The notes beneath the pieces were generated by a model. It was not told the origin of the DNA and searched no databases. It saw only the letters and a program-made list of their open reading frames with translations. From Paenibacillaceae bacterium (GTDB lineage: Bacteria; Bacillota; Bacilli; Paenibacillales; Paenibacillaceae): a DNA stretch of 64,000 nucleotides. Positions 25,680 to 34,565 of the stretch are shown piece by piece; within the stretch, counting starts at the first letter, position 1, and every line of letters begins with the position of its first letter. Location: positions 28,815-92,814 of the forward strand of contig CAAFUF010000031.1 in assembly GCA_900766135.1 (NCBI GenBank), read 5' to 3'. The translations under genes and the position numbers were made by a program.

Positions 25680-26981
25680 ATGAGCATGCAAGGGTTGAAG
25701 ATCAGTGAGAACCGGCGTTTTTTGACCACTGCGGACGGGACGCCGTTCTTTTGGCTGGGGGATACGGCCTGGAACCTGCTTCATAAGCTGGATCGGGACG
25801 AGGCTGAGCATTATTTGCGCTATCGCGAGGAGCAGCAATTTAACGTGATCCAGACTGTGATCCTGTCGGAAGCCGACGGACTGCGGACGGGAAACGCGTA
25901 TGGGCGAAAACCGCTGAAGCAGAACGAGCGTGGAGAATATGATCCACTGCTGCCGGATACGGAAGGCGACTACTCTTATTGGGACCATATCGATTTCGTT
26001 CTGGATATGGCAGCCTCGTTAGGCTTATATGTCGCCTTGCTCCCGACGTGGGGAGACAAGTTTCATCTGAAGGGGGGGAAGGGACCGGTCATCTTTCACG
26101 AGCAGAATGCGCGGGCTTACGGACGCTGGCTGGGGAATCGTCACAAAAATCGCCCCAACCTGATCTGGGTGCTTGGCGGGGACCGGCCGCTAGTGCGCTA
26201 TGAGCATTTTGCCGTCATTCGAGCGATGGCCGAAGGGATCAAGGCCGGGGGCGGCGGGCGCCATCTGATGACATTTCATCCGCAGGGCTGGCAATCCTCG
26301 TCCCATCACGCCCATGAGGAGGCGTGGCTCGACTTCAATATGATTCAATCGGGACATGGCCAACGCGAGTTGGTGAATTACGAGTTCGTAAATGCGGATT
26401 ACGGACGTTTCCCGGTTAAACCGACGCTGGATGCGGAGCCCTGCTACGAGGACATCCCGGTGGGATTTAAACCGGAAAACGGCTATTTCGATGCAGCCGA
26501 CGTGCGCACGGCAGCCTACTATGCGGTGCTTTCCGGGGCTTTTGGGCACACGTACGGCCAGCACAGCATCTGGTCCATGACGCGGGAGACGGACGATGAT
26601 TTCGTGATGACCTGGCAGGAGGGGCTGCATCGGCCAGGCGCTGCGCAAATGCGTCACCTCCGCGCGTTAATGGAATCCCGGCCTTTGCCGGAACGGGTTC
26701 CGGATCAGAGCCTGGTCGCCAATAACCGCCCGGGCGCCAACTATATGACGGCGGCTCGCGGCAGGGAGTACGCTTTCGTGTACACCCCCAACGGATTGCC
26801 GGTGGAGGTTACGATGGGCAAGATCGCGGGATCTCGGGCAGCGGCTTCGTGGTTTGATCCGCGTACCGGCGAATTTCGGGAAATCGGGGAGTATCCGAAC
26901 TTGGGCACGGCGTTCTTTCGTCCGCCTGCTGCAGGAAGGGGAAACGATTGGGTGCTCGTTCTTGATACGATGGATGGATAA
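25680..26981 (+). CDS. DUF4038 glycoside hydrolase, GH140-like
   Basis: A 433-residue intracellular protein (no signal peptide) with a DUF4038 (beta/alpha)8 barrel at about 8-340 and a small C-terminal beta-sandwich of the PF12904 type at about 345-430. Landmarks: FFWLGDTAWNLLHKL near the N-terminus, WVLGGDRP, and a FHPQGW segment. Characterised relatives include the GH140 apiosidase that acts on rhamnogalacturonan-II side chains; the true substrate here is unknown. ATG 25680 follows AAAGGGAGG. It sits directly downstream of the importer genes and should work on their imported product. Confidence 0.82.
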   Translation: MSMQGLKISENRRFLTTADGTPFFWLGDTAWNLLHKLDRDEAEHYLRYREEQQFNVIQTVILSEADGLRTGNAYGRKPLKQNERGEYDPLLPDTEGDYSYWDHIDFVLDMAASLGLYVALLPTWGDKFHLKGGKGPVIFHEQNARAYGRWLGNRHKNRPNLIWVLGGDRPLVRYEHFAVIRAMAEGIKAGGGGRHLMTFHPQGWQSSSHHAHEEAWLDFNMIQSGHGQRELVNYEFVNADYGRFPVKPTLDAEPCYEDIPVGFKPENGYFDAADVRTAAYYAVLSGAFGHTYGQHSIWSMTRETDDDFVMTWQEGLHRPGAAQMRHLRALMESRPLPERVPDQSLVANNRPGANYMTAARGREYAFVYTPNGLPVEVTMGKIAGSRAAASWFDPRTGEFREIGEYPNLGTAFFRPPAAGRGNDWVLVLDTMDG

Positions 26982-27023
26982 ATGGAGGTTTGAAACAGGT
27001 CAAATCATGAGGGGTAGATTGAT

Positions 27024-28331
27024 GTGCGGATGAATGGACAGCGAGCAACAGTTTCATATGATGTCGTTGTCGTAGGGGGAGGGGCGGCTGGTTTTACGGC
27101 TGCGGTTCAGGCAGCCAGAGCCGGGGCACGAACCGCGCTAATTGAGAAAAACGGTGTACTGGGCGGTACGACGGTGGTAGCAGGCGTAGATTTTCCGGGG
27201 TTGTTCCACGCAGGGGGAAAACAGGTTATCTCCGGCATCGGCTGGGAAGCTATTGAACGTACAGTTGCTAAAGGCGGGGCGGAACTCCCGGATTTCACTC
27301 AGCCTATCCAAGAGGGAAAGCATTGGGAGCATCAGATCAGAGTCAACCGCTTCCTGTACAGCGCCGTACTGGATGAGATGTGTCTAGAGGCGGGAGTGGA
27401 CCTTCGGTTTCATGAAATGCCGGCCGCCATCAAAATGGACAATAACGAGCAAGGAGAGCCTTTGTTATTTACGACAGGAAAAACGGGTCTGATGGCCATC
27501 GGATTTAAAAAACTGGTCGATGCTACCGGCGATGCCAACATTGCGGAAATGATGGGCTATGAGAGGGAAAGGGAAGCGGTGCTCCAACCGGGCACTCTGG
27601 TCTACAAACTGGAAGGTTACGAATTGGAGAAGGTGGATCGAAGTGTGTTGAAAGAGAGATATGCCTCCGCATTAGCGGCAGGGGAGATCAGGATTACGGA
27701 TCATTTGCCGGGCGAATTTCCATTTTACAGGGAACTGGTCCATGGAGGAAGCGCATCCTTGCATATCCCCTGGATTGATGGCTCCACTTCGCCGCTAAAG
27801 TCGCAGGCAGAAATCAAAGCACGCGAGGCACTGCTGCGTATCGTTCATTTTCTGCGCGGGATTCCCGGTTGCGAGAAGTTATACGTTTCGGATTTTGCAA
27901 ATGAATGCGGCATTCGTGAAACCTGGCGAATTATCGGGGAGACCCGGGTGGACGCCCCTAGTTATGTTAGCGGACGAGTTTGGCCGGACGTGGTTTGTTA
28001 CAGCTATTATCCCATTGATATTCATCAATCGGATTCAAATACAACCGAAGTCCGCCCATTGACTGAAGGCGTGGTTCCAACCATTCCGTATGGAGCGTTG
28101 ATTCCCCGCGGAAGCGAGCATCTGCTTGCAGCCGGCCGATGCATATCGGGAGACGGCATAGCCTCCTCGGCATACCGGGTTCAGGCCAGTTGCATGGCCA
28201 CAGGTCAGGCGGCAGGAGCGGCTGCGGCTATTGCCGCAAGCAGATCGATCCCTGTTTGCCGCGTGGAGGTAGAGGAGTTGAGGCAATTATTGACGATGCA
28301 TAAGGCAATTGTGCCGGAGAAAGACGCATAA
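27024..28331 (+). CDS. FAD-dependent oxidoreductase (PF12831 type)
   Basis: A 435-residue flavoprotein. The dinucleotide-binding motif VVVGGGAAGFTAAVQAARAG near residue 15 is followed by EKNGVLGGTTVVAG. The FAD-closing segment LLAAGRCISGDGIASSAYR is at the C-terminal side, and the RETWRIIGE segment is typical of this family. The start is GTG 27024 behind GAGGGG; ATG 27030 is possible. No signal peptide. It lies between two intracellular glycosidases, so it may oxidise a sugar or glycoside, but the reaction is not known. Confidence 0.8.
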   Translation: MRMNGQRATVSYDVVVVGGGAAGFTAAVQAARAGARTALIEKNGVLGGTTVVAGVDFPGLFHAGGKQVISGIGWEAIERTVAKGGAELPDFTQPIQEGKHWEHQIRVNRFLYSAVLDEMCLEAGVDLRFHEMPAAIKMDNNEQGEPLLFTTGKTGLMAIGFKKLVDATGDANIAEMMGYEREREAVLQPGTLVYKLEGYELEKVDRSVLKERYASALAAGEIRITDHLPGEFPFYRELVHGGSASLHIPWIDGSTSPLKSQAEIKAREALLRIVHFLRGIPGCEKLYVSDFANECGIRETWRIIGETRVDAPSYVSGRVWPDVVCYSYYPIDIHQSDSNTTEVRPLTEGVVPTIPYGALIPRGSEHLLAAGRCISGDGIASSAYRVQASCMATGQAAGAAAAIAASRSIPVCRVEVEELRQLLTMHKAIVPEKDA

Positions 28332-28357
28332 ATTGACTTTGTTGAGAGGAGCGGTTC

Positions 28358-30613
28358 GTGTTGAATAGCATGAAACAGGAGATCTCGTGGGAGGTCGGCT
28401 GGAGCGATAGCCGGCAGGCAATTCCGGCGAGATGGGTACCCGCGGTCGTTCCCGGCGCGGTCCAATTGGATTGGGCCCGGGCGGAGCATTGGGGGGATTT
28501 TGCCTATGGGGAGAATTGGCGGCAATACGAATGGATGGAGGATAAATACTGGACTTACCGGAGCAAGCTTCGCGTTCCGGCATTCACCCCGGAGGAGCGG
28601 GTCGTATTCATCTCCAAAGGCATCGATTATCACTTCCGGATTACCCTAAACGGCGAGCCGTTGCTGGAACAGGAGGGGATGTTTACGCCGGTGGAACTGG
28701 ATCTGACGGATTCGATTACGCCCGGGAGCGAAGCGCTTCTGGAGGTCCGGCTGGAGCCGGTTCCCAAACGGCCCGGGGCACCCAAAAGCCGCGACCAGGC
28801 GGATCATTCCTGCAAGCCGGCGGTCAGCTACGGGTGGGATTGGCATCCCCGCCTCATTCCGCTCGGAATCTGGGATGACACCTATCTGCTTGTTCGTTCA
28901 AAAACTCACATTTCATCTTCGGAGGTATCTTACGAGCTGAACGAGGTTTGCGATCACGTGAAGCTCACCATGCAAGCGGAGCTTGCCGGAGATGCGGGAG
29001 AGTTGGTTTGGAGTGTGAAGGATCCGGCAGGCGAAACCGTGGTGGAGCAATCGCTTGAGGTGACGGGCACGAGCTGCATGTTGCATGCTTCGATCGATAA
29101 GCCGCAACTATGGTGGCCTCATAACCATGGGGATCAACCGCTGTACCGATCCGAGGTATGGCTGCGCGCTCCGGAAGGGAGCCTCTCCGATCGGGATGTC
29201 CACGTGCAGAGGATCGGTTTCCGAAGCGTCAGACTGGTGATGCATGATGGAGCTTGGAAGGAGCCAAGTCAATTTCCGAAAAGCCGCAGCAATCCCCCGA
29301 TCACGTTGGAAATAAACCGGCGTCGCATCTTCGGCAAAGGAACCAACTGGGTGAATCCCGATATTTTTCCGGGAAGGATCACCTCGGAGGATTACCGGAC
29401 CTTGCTGACCCTGGCCAAGGAAGCAAACATGAATTTGCTGCGGGTGTGGGGCGGCGGCATCGTTAACAAGACCCCGTTCTTCGAGCTGTGCGACGAGCTC
29501 GGTCTCATGGTCTGGCAGGAGTTTCCGCTAGCCTGCAACCAATATCCGGATTCGCCGGCATACCTGAAGGTGCTGGATCAGGAATCCCGCTCGATCGTGA
29601 AAAGATTGCGCCGGCACGCTTCGGTCGTTCTTTGGTGCGGCGGCAACGAGTTGTTTAATGCCTGGTCCAGAATGACAGAACAATCCTATCCCCTGCGTCT
29701 TTTGAATGCCAACTGCTTTGAGTTGGATCCGCATACGCCGTTTATCATGACCTCCCCCTTAGACGGGATGGGGCATGGCCACTATATGTTCCGGTACAGA
29801 ACAGGCGAAGACGTGTTCGAGGCGATGCCGAAGGCCAGCAATACCGCGTATACGGAATTCGGCGTTCCCGCACCGGCTTCGGTGGAGCAACTGCGCAGCT
29901 TCATCCCGCCGGAGGAGCTGTTCCCGCCACGACGGGGGACCTCCTGGGAAAGTCACCACGGATTAAACGCTTTGTCCGAGGAGATGTGGTTGATGCCCGA
30001 TCAGCTCGAGTATTATTTCGGGTCATCCGAGACACTGGAGCAACTGGTGGAGCGGGGGCAGTTCCTGCAGTCTGAAGGCTACAAATGCATTTATGAGGAA
30101 GCGCGGCGCCAACAGCCGAAATGCTCCATGGCATTGAACTGGTGTTTTAACGAAGCTTGGCCTGCCGCGGCGAATAACAGCATTATCAGTTGGCCGGCCA
30201 AGCCCAAGCCGGCTTATTACGCCGTACAGGCTTCCTGCCGTCCAGTGGTGGCGAGCGCGCGTATTCCCAAATTCGTGTGGCGGGAAGGAGATTGGTTCGA
30301 GCCGGAGCTGTGGTTGTTAAACGATGGTCCCAGCGCGGTAGAGCCCGGGAGGATGCAGGCTTATCTGACGTTGGGATCCGGGGAGAGGCATCTGCTGCTA
30401 GTGTGGGACTTCGGCGGGGCCAAACCGGGGGCCAACCTCCGGGGGCCAACCGCGAGATTCCTCCTGCCGTCCGGAAATAACGGCAGAATGAAGCTGGAAC
30501 TGATCGTCACCGGCCAGCCGGAGCGGAATTCGTCGTATACGGTCTTGTTCAAGGGCGAAGCCCCGGTCTTAACGAACAAGCCAAGCCAAACCCTGAATTT
30601 TCAAACGGAATAA
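28358..30613 (+). CDS. GH2 beta-mannosidase-like glycosidase
   Basis: A 751-residue intracellular GH2 enzyme. An N-terminal jelly-roll with the VPGAVQLD and SYGWDWHPRL segments typical of beta-mannosidases is followed by an Ig-like domain and a barrel with RVWGGGIV and VWQEFPLACN. Acid/base E431 is in LWCGGNELF, and the nucleophile is probably E500 in TEFGVP. It is somewhat shorter than usual beta-mannosidases (800-900). GTG 28358 has AGAGGAG six bases before it; ATG 28370 is an alternative. Last gene of the locus, followed by a hairpin. Substrate could be a beta-mannoside or a related glycoside. Confidence 0.85.
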   Translation: MLNSMKQEISWEVGWSDSRQAIPARWVPAVVPGAVQLDWARAEHWGDFAYGENWRQYEWMEDKYWTYRSKLRVPAFTPEERVVFISKGIDYHFRITLNGEPLLEQEGMFTPVELDLTDSITPGSEALLEVRLEPVPKRPGAPKSRDQADHSCKPAVSYGWDWHPRLIPLGIWDDTYLLVRSKTHISSSEVSYELNEVCDHVKLTMQAELAGDAGELVWSVKDPAGETVVEQSLEVTGTSCMLHASIDKPQLWWPHNHGDQPLYRSEVWLRAPEGSLSDRDVHVQRIGFRSVRLVMHDGAWKEPSQFPKSRSNPPITLEINRRRIFGKGTNWVNPDIFPGRITSEDYRTLLTLAKEANMNLLRVWGGGIVNKTPFFELCDELGLMVWQEFPLACNQYPDSPAYLKVLDQESRSIVKRLRRHASVVLWCGGNELFNAWSRMTEQSYPLRLLNANCFELDPHTPFIMTSPLDGMGHGHYMFRYRTGEDVFEAMPKASNTAYTEFGVPAPASVEQLRSFIPPEELFPPRRGTSWESHHGLNALSEEMWLMPDQLEYYFGSSETLEQLVERGQFLQSEGYKCIYEEARRQQPKCSMALNWCFNEAWPAAANNSIISWPAKPKPAYYAVQASCRPVVASARIPKFVWREGDWFEPELWLLNDGPSAVEPGRMQAYLTLGSGERHLLLVWDFGGAKPGANLRGPTARFLLPSGNNGRMKLELIVTGQPERNSSYTVLFKGEAPVLTNKPSQTLNFQTE

Positions 30614-30617
30614 GCAC

Positions 30618-30668
30618 CCGAAAACGCCCGAAGACTGCCCGGAAAATCGGGTTAAGTCTTCAGGCGTT
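30618..30668. terminator. Hairpin between convergent genes, terminator mainly for the minus strand
   Basis: The 14-bp arms 30622/30668 (AACGCC...AAGACT with AGTCTTC...GGCGTT) have one mismatch. The T run lies on the minus-strand side at 30618-30621; on the plus strand no T run follows. Confidence 0.65.
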
Positions 30669-30714
30669 CGCGTTATCCCTGAGCTCCGAAGCCCTGCGGA
30701 GGGAACGGGGCGGA

Positions 30715-31653
30715 TTAGGATTGGTTCAGCAGTTTAACGATTTCGTTATAAAACAAATTTGCGATCAGGCCTTGTCCGTCTCCATTCGGATGCACGGTGC
30801 CCTCCGGGGTATTGATGAACGTGTTGCCTTGGGTGGCCGTATAGAGATCGGCGCACGGGACGCCTTTGCGGAGGCAAGCGTCCTTGACTTCATTCACTTT
30901 GATTTGATTTTGAGCTTCCGTGTAGTACGTGTTGTATTGAATCGTGGAAGCGATGATGTGCGTTTCCGGAAGCCATTCCCGAAGCTTATCGAAGCCCTTC
31001 TCCAGATCCGCGCCCGGATTGGCATTGTTCATTCCGGCCAGCCACAATATGAAGTCGGGACGGCGCGGGGCAACGACGGCGTCAATGATGCCGGTGACCG
31101 TGCCGATCGGAGCTCCGGACAAACCGTGGATGCTTACCGGGACCGACAGCATTTGCCGGAGCCTGCGCCCGTACAGCTGCTCCGGTCTTTGCGACACATT
31201 CGCGCCGAAGGTAATCGAGTCACCGATACAGACGATGCTGCGCAAGACGGGCGAACCCGGGGGGACAAAATCGGCCATCAAATAATCGATATCGATGTAA
31301 CAAGCGGTGGAGGAAGCGTTTCTGACGCCTTTTTTGCGAATCGAAACGGTGTGGACGCCGTCGCTTAATCCTGTGATGGCGTACACCTGTACCCCGTGCT
31401 GTCCCGATGCAGCGTAATAATCGATTTCGCCATGAAGCATGTCGTCAACGAAGACGTCGGCTTTCCCGAAATTAGGTCCTTTGGTGGCATGGATATCAAG
31501 ACCCCTGAAATATCCGCTCCATGAAACCGTGGCGTTGGCGGCTGTAGTGCCGTCCGAGTCGTGCCTGCTGGATAAGCTTGCATTTGCCGTGTGCTGGACC
31601 GTCCAGCTTCCTTCATACGTCAGTGCGCCGTCTTCGACTTTCAGCTTGGCCAT
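30715..31653 (-). CDS. SGNH/GDSL esterase with N-terminal beta domain
   Basis: 312 residues without signal peptide. An N-terminal beta-sandwich (about 1-130) of the carbohydrate-binding kind precedes an SGNH hydrolase domain: nucleophile S146 in GDSITFG, block III LAGMNN and H288 in GTVHPNGDG. The Asp expected three residues before the His is Gly285, with Glu284 beside it. Such enzymes remove acyl groups, for example acetyl esters of polysaccharides. The RBS GAGGAGGG precedes the start. It is 29 bases downstream of the small orphan gene, in one unit with it. Confidence 0.82.
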   Translation of the reverse strand: MAKLKVEDGALTYEGSWTVQHTANASLSSRHDSDGTTAANATVSWSGYFRGLDIHATKGPNFGKADVFVDDMLHGEIDYYAASGQHGVQVYAITGLSDGVHTVSIRKKGVRNASSTACYIDIDYLMADFVPPGSPVLRSIVCIGDSITFGANVSQRPEQLYGRRLRQMLSVPVSIHGLSGAPIGTVTGIIDAVVAPRRPDFILWLAGMNNANPGADLEKGFDKLREWLPETHIIASTIQYNTYYTEAQNQIKVNEVKDACLRKGVPCADLYTATQGNTFINTPEGTVHPNGDGQGLIANLFYNEIVKLLNQS

Positions 31654-31682
31654 GTTCGAACCCTCCTCATTGGTATGGTAGG

Positions 31683-32012
31683 TCAGACCTGAAGGGGGAC
31701 CACCCAGATCGTCCAGTTCCCGGTGAAATTGGCGACTTCAATTCTAAGAAAACGGGAGATGTCCTGCAAAACGTAGGACGTTGTGCCGGTTATTCCGGTC
31801 TTGACGGCCTCCGTCCCTAATTCGGGAGCGTAAATGCCGCTTTCGTTCGGGGCTCCCTTGACAGTTACATCGATGCGGGTACCCGTTTGCGTCGTTTGGA
31901 CGTAAACGCGGCATTTGGCGTAGCCGTACATGTCCATCGGGTTGCTAACGGCGGTCGACCCCGTCGGTAAATAGACATAAGCCGGCGGAGGAGGGGGGAA
32001 CCGATCCATCAT
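31683..32012 (-). CDS. Small conserved-looking protein of unknown function
   Basis: 109 residues. The N-terminus is proline-rich (MMDRFPPPPPAYVYLP), the rest alternates polar and hydrophobic residues as in a beta-sandwich, and there is no signal peptide or Cys pair. RBS AAAGGAGG lies eight bases before the ATG pair at 32012. It lies between an AraC regulator and an SGNH esterase on the same strand. I do not recognise the family; its strong RBS, own promoter and operon position argue that it is real. Confidence 0.65.
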   Translation of the reverse strand: MMDRFPPPPPAYVYLPTGSTAVSNPMDMYGYAKCRVYVQTTQTGTRIDVTVKGAPNESGIYAPELGTEAVKTGITGTTSYVLQDISRFLRIEVANFTGNWTIWVVPLQV

Positions 32013-32064
32013 GAAAAGCCTCCTTTATTTTGGTGCTGATTCAAATTAATGGTTGTCTTCATTT

Positions 32065-32092
32065 ATTATATCGGCCTGTCACGCGGAGCAAA
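32065..32092 (-). promoter_or_regulatory. Promoter of the orphan-SGNH unit
   Basis: On the minus strand: TTTGCT (32092-32087), a 16-base spacer and perfect TATAAT (32070-32065). Confidence 0.6.
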
Positions 32093-32122
32093 ATGAGAGG
32101 ATTTATACTTTGTTGTCCGATA

Positions 32123-32962
32123 TTAACCGTTTTGAAGCCGAGGACCGGATGGCTTCGATTCGTCGTTAATCCAGATGCGAGGCTTTTCTTTAACATAGGC
32201 CGAAGGCAACGATCCGGTTACTTTTTTGAACACTTTATTGAAGTAGGAAGGCTCGCAAAAGCCCAGGAAATCGGAAATTTCACTTACGTTCATCGGCGAA
32301 CCGGTCAGGAGGTCGCAAGCCGCGGAAATTCGGATTTGCTGAATGTATTCCGTTATGGTGCCGCCTGTCGTTTGCTTAAATAACGCGCTGACATAATTCG
32401 GAGTCAGGCCAACGTGAGCGGCCAGGTCTCCGATCGATAACGACTCCCGATAGTGTTCAAGAATGTATTGCTGCAATTGAAAGACGATGCTTTGGGATTT
32501 TCCGCGAACTACCGGTGATCCGTAGTCATCCGCTTCTTCATTCAGGATTGCCAGCATTTCCAACAGGATGCCGTGAGCCAGCGGTTTTGCGTAGCGGGGT
32601 TTGCGCAGCCAGTGCTGAGTCAATTGCGAGAAGCGATGCCGTATGTAATCCGCATTAGTTAGTTTGGCCTTGCAAACGAAAGGAGTGCTCAGCAGGGGCA
32701 ATCCTTCCCCGTCCCCTTCGTAATGGAAATGGGCGGCATACATGTGATGAGGCTCTGACTTCGCATTAGCGGCGGAGCGCAAGGTGCCTTGGGGAATAAA
32801 CAACATTTCCCCTCGGACTAATGGCAGCGGGATTTCCTGTTCCAATGTGTAAACGGTTTCTCCTTCGGTCATCAACAAGAGAATATGATTGTGCGTTCGC
32901 GACAAGGGCACATGCCAGCCGGGTTCGCATTGTTCAAAATAGATCGCGGCAGGTTCGATCAT
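32123..32962 (-). CDS. AraC-family transcriptional regulator with cupin sensor
   Basis: 279 residues: an N-terminal cupin-like sugar-sensing domain (about 10-120) and a C-terminal AraC DNA-binding domain (about 175-265) with LSIGDLAAHVGLTPNYVSAL and VSEISDFLGFCEPSYFNKVF. RBS AAAGGGG is upstream. It is divergent from the isomerase operon and upstream of the SGNH unit, so it likely controls both from the shared intergenic region. The inducer is presumably a monosaccharide from the isomerase pathway. Confidence 0.9.
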   Translation of the reverse strand: MIEPAAIYFEQCEPGWHVPLSRTHNHILLLMTEGETVYTLEQEIPLPLVRGEMLFIPQGTLRSAANAKSEPHHMYAAHFHYEGDGEGLPLLSTPFVCKAKLTNADYIRHRFSQLTQHWLRKPRYAKPLAHGILLEMLAILNEEADDYGSPVVRGKSQSIVFQLQQYILEHYRESLSIGDLAAHVGLTPNYVSALFKQTTGGTITEYIQQIRISAACDLLTGSPMNVSEISDFLGFCEPSYFNKVFKKVTGSLPSAYVKEKPRIWINDESKPSGPRLQNG

Positions 32963-32995
32963 CTTCAGTAGCCCCTTTCATTAACGGATGCTGAT

Positions 32996-33024
32996 ATTAT
33001 AACGAAATCGTAGAATTATTCCAA
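32996..33024 (-). promoter_or_regulatory. Promoter of the araC-type gene
   Basis: Minus strand: TTGGAA (33024-33019), exactly 17 bases, then TATAAT (33001-32996). The palindrome CAATAATTATTG (33022-33033) overlaps the -35 box and is a candidate operator for self-control. Confidence 0.7.
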
Positions 33025-33046
33025 TAATTATTGTTCTGTTCATTGT

Positions 33047-33076
33047 TTGAATATCCCGAAATTACTAGGATATAAG
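33047..33076 (+). promoter_or_regulatory. Promoter of the isomerase operon
   Basis: TTGAAT (33047-33052), 18 bases and TATAAG (33071-33076), about 30 bases before the isomerase start. Its suboptimal boxes fit activator dependence. Confidence 0.5.
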
Positions 33077-33106
33077 TGAAACGATAAATGAATTGGTGGT
33101 GTAAAA

Positions 33107-34549
33107 ATGAGTGAATTATTCAATCGAAAAAAAGCGAGGGTAGGCCTGATTACCGTCGGCCATGAACCGTATTGGGGACAGTTTCCGGGTTTACGGGAGG
33201 AATTGGAGGGCAATGGCCGAAGTTTCGAAGCTTTGCTGCGGAATTGTGACGTGGAGGTGGTGTCGGCCGGTTTTGTCGACAACGTGGACCGAGCCTTTGC
33301 GGCTGCCGCTGCGCTGCAGGCGGACAACGTCGATTTTCTATTCTGTTATTTAAGCACTTATGTAACCTCATCGACGGCGGCAACTGTCATTCTGAATCTT
33401 GCCGTACCCACCGTGCTTGTCGCTTTGCAGCCTTTAAGCCGGTTGGATTACCGGCATACCACGACCTATATGCAACTTGCGAACGACAATATCTGCTCGC
33501 TGCCGGAAATCAGCGGCGTGTTGGTGCGGGCGGGGCAACCTGCGGCCGGGATGATCGTCGGGACGCTGCACGGAGACGTGCGGGTCGCTCGTGAACTAGA
33601 AGCGTGGTGCCAGGTGGCGAATGCGCGCAAAGCCTTCAAATATGCCCAGATTGGGTACTTAGGCCATACGTACGAGGGAATGTATGACATGAATTCCGAT
33701 CCCACCGCCTTCACGGCGACGTTCGGCGCGCATGTGCAAATGCTTGAAATGTGCGATCTGGCCAAGCTGGTCAATGCGGCGACTCCGGGAGAGATCAAGG
33801 CCAAGCTTGAGGAAATTCATCACGTCTTTTCCCTCGCCGATCCTTTCATCGATCCCATCACAAGGCCGATCAAGGAGGAGGATTTGGCCTGGTCCGCCAA
33901 GGTGGCCGTCGGCCTCGACAAGCTGGTTTCGGCTTACGGGCTGTCCGGACTCGCTTATTATTACCGCGGCCTCGACAACAACGAATACGAACGGATCGGG
34001 GCCAACATGGTATTGGGCAATTCGCTGCTCACCGGCAAAGGAATCCCGCTGGCCGGCGAAGCCGACCTGAAGACCTGCGCGGCGATGCTGATCCTGGATC
34101 GGCTTGGCGCGGGCGGCTCTTTCGCCGAGCTGCATCCATGCGATTTCAACGATGATATCGTGCTGGTCGGCCACGATGGTCCGCACAATATCCGGATCAG
34201 CGACGGCAGGCCGGTGATCCGCGGCCTGGATGTGTTTCATGGGAAGAGCGGCTCCGGCATCGGCGTTGAATTCAGCATCAAGACGGGGCCCGTAACCCTT
34301 CTTGGCATTTCGCAAACGGCGGACGGACGATACAAAATGATCGCTGCCGAAGGCGAATCGGTCCCGGGGGAAATTCCGCAAACGGGCAATACCAACACCC
34401 GCTGCAGCTTTGGTCGCCGTGTCGCCGAATTTGTCGAGGACTGGTGCGCGGCGGGGCCCACCCATCATTTTGCCCTGGGCGTTGGACACGTGAATGCAAA
34501 GCTGGCGCATGTGGCCAGAGTTCTTGGCATTGAGCTTGAAGTGGTATAA
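33107..34549 (+). CDS. L-fucose/L-arabinose isomerase-family enzyme
   Basis: 480 residues, about the size of AraA. The family converts aldoses to ketoses with a divalent metal. Counterparts of the E. coli AraA metal ligands and catalytic residues are visible by spacing: E318 (GEADLKT), E341 (FAELHPCDF), H356 (VGHDGPHN) and H453 (THHFALGVGH). The N-terminal half has two Rossmann-like segments. The sugar could be arabinose, fucose, or another aldose; overall similarity to true AraA looks low, so no symbol is given. The stop overlaps a strong RBS (AAGGAGGTG) of the next gene. Confidence 0.82.
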   Translation: MSELFNRKKARVGLITVGHEPYWGQFPGLREELEGNGRSFEALLRNCDVEVVSAGFVDNVDRAFAAAAALQADNVDFLFCYLSTYVTSSTAATVILNLAVPTVLVALQPLSRLDYRHTTTYMQLANDNICSLPEISGVLVRAGQPAAGMIVGTLHGDVRVARELEAWCQVANARKAFKYAQIGYLGHTYEGMYDMNSDPTAFTATFGAHVQMLEMCDLAKLVNAATPGEIKAKLEEIHHVFSLADPFIDPITRPIKEEDLAWSAKVAVGLDKLVSAYGLSGLAYYYRGLDNNEYERIGANMVLGNSLLTGKGIPLAGEADLKTCAAMLILDRLGAGGSFAELHPCDFNDDIVLVGHDGPHNIRISDGRPVIRGLDVFHGKSGSGIGVEFSIKTGPVTLLGISQTADGRYKMIAAEGESVPGEIPQTGNTNTRCSFGRRVAEFVEDWCAAGPTHHFALGVGHVNAKLAHVARVLGIELEVV

Positions 34550-34565
34550 GGAGGTGTCTCGCAAA

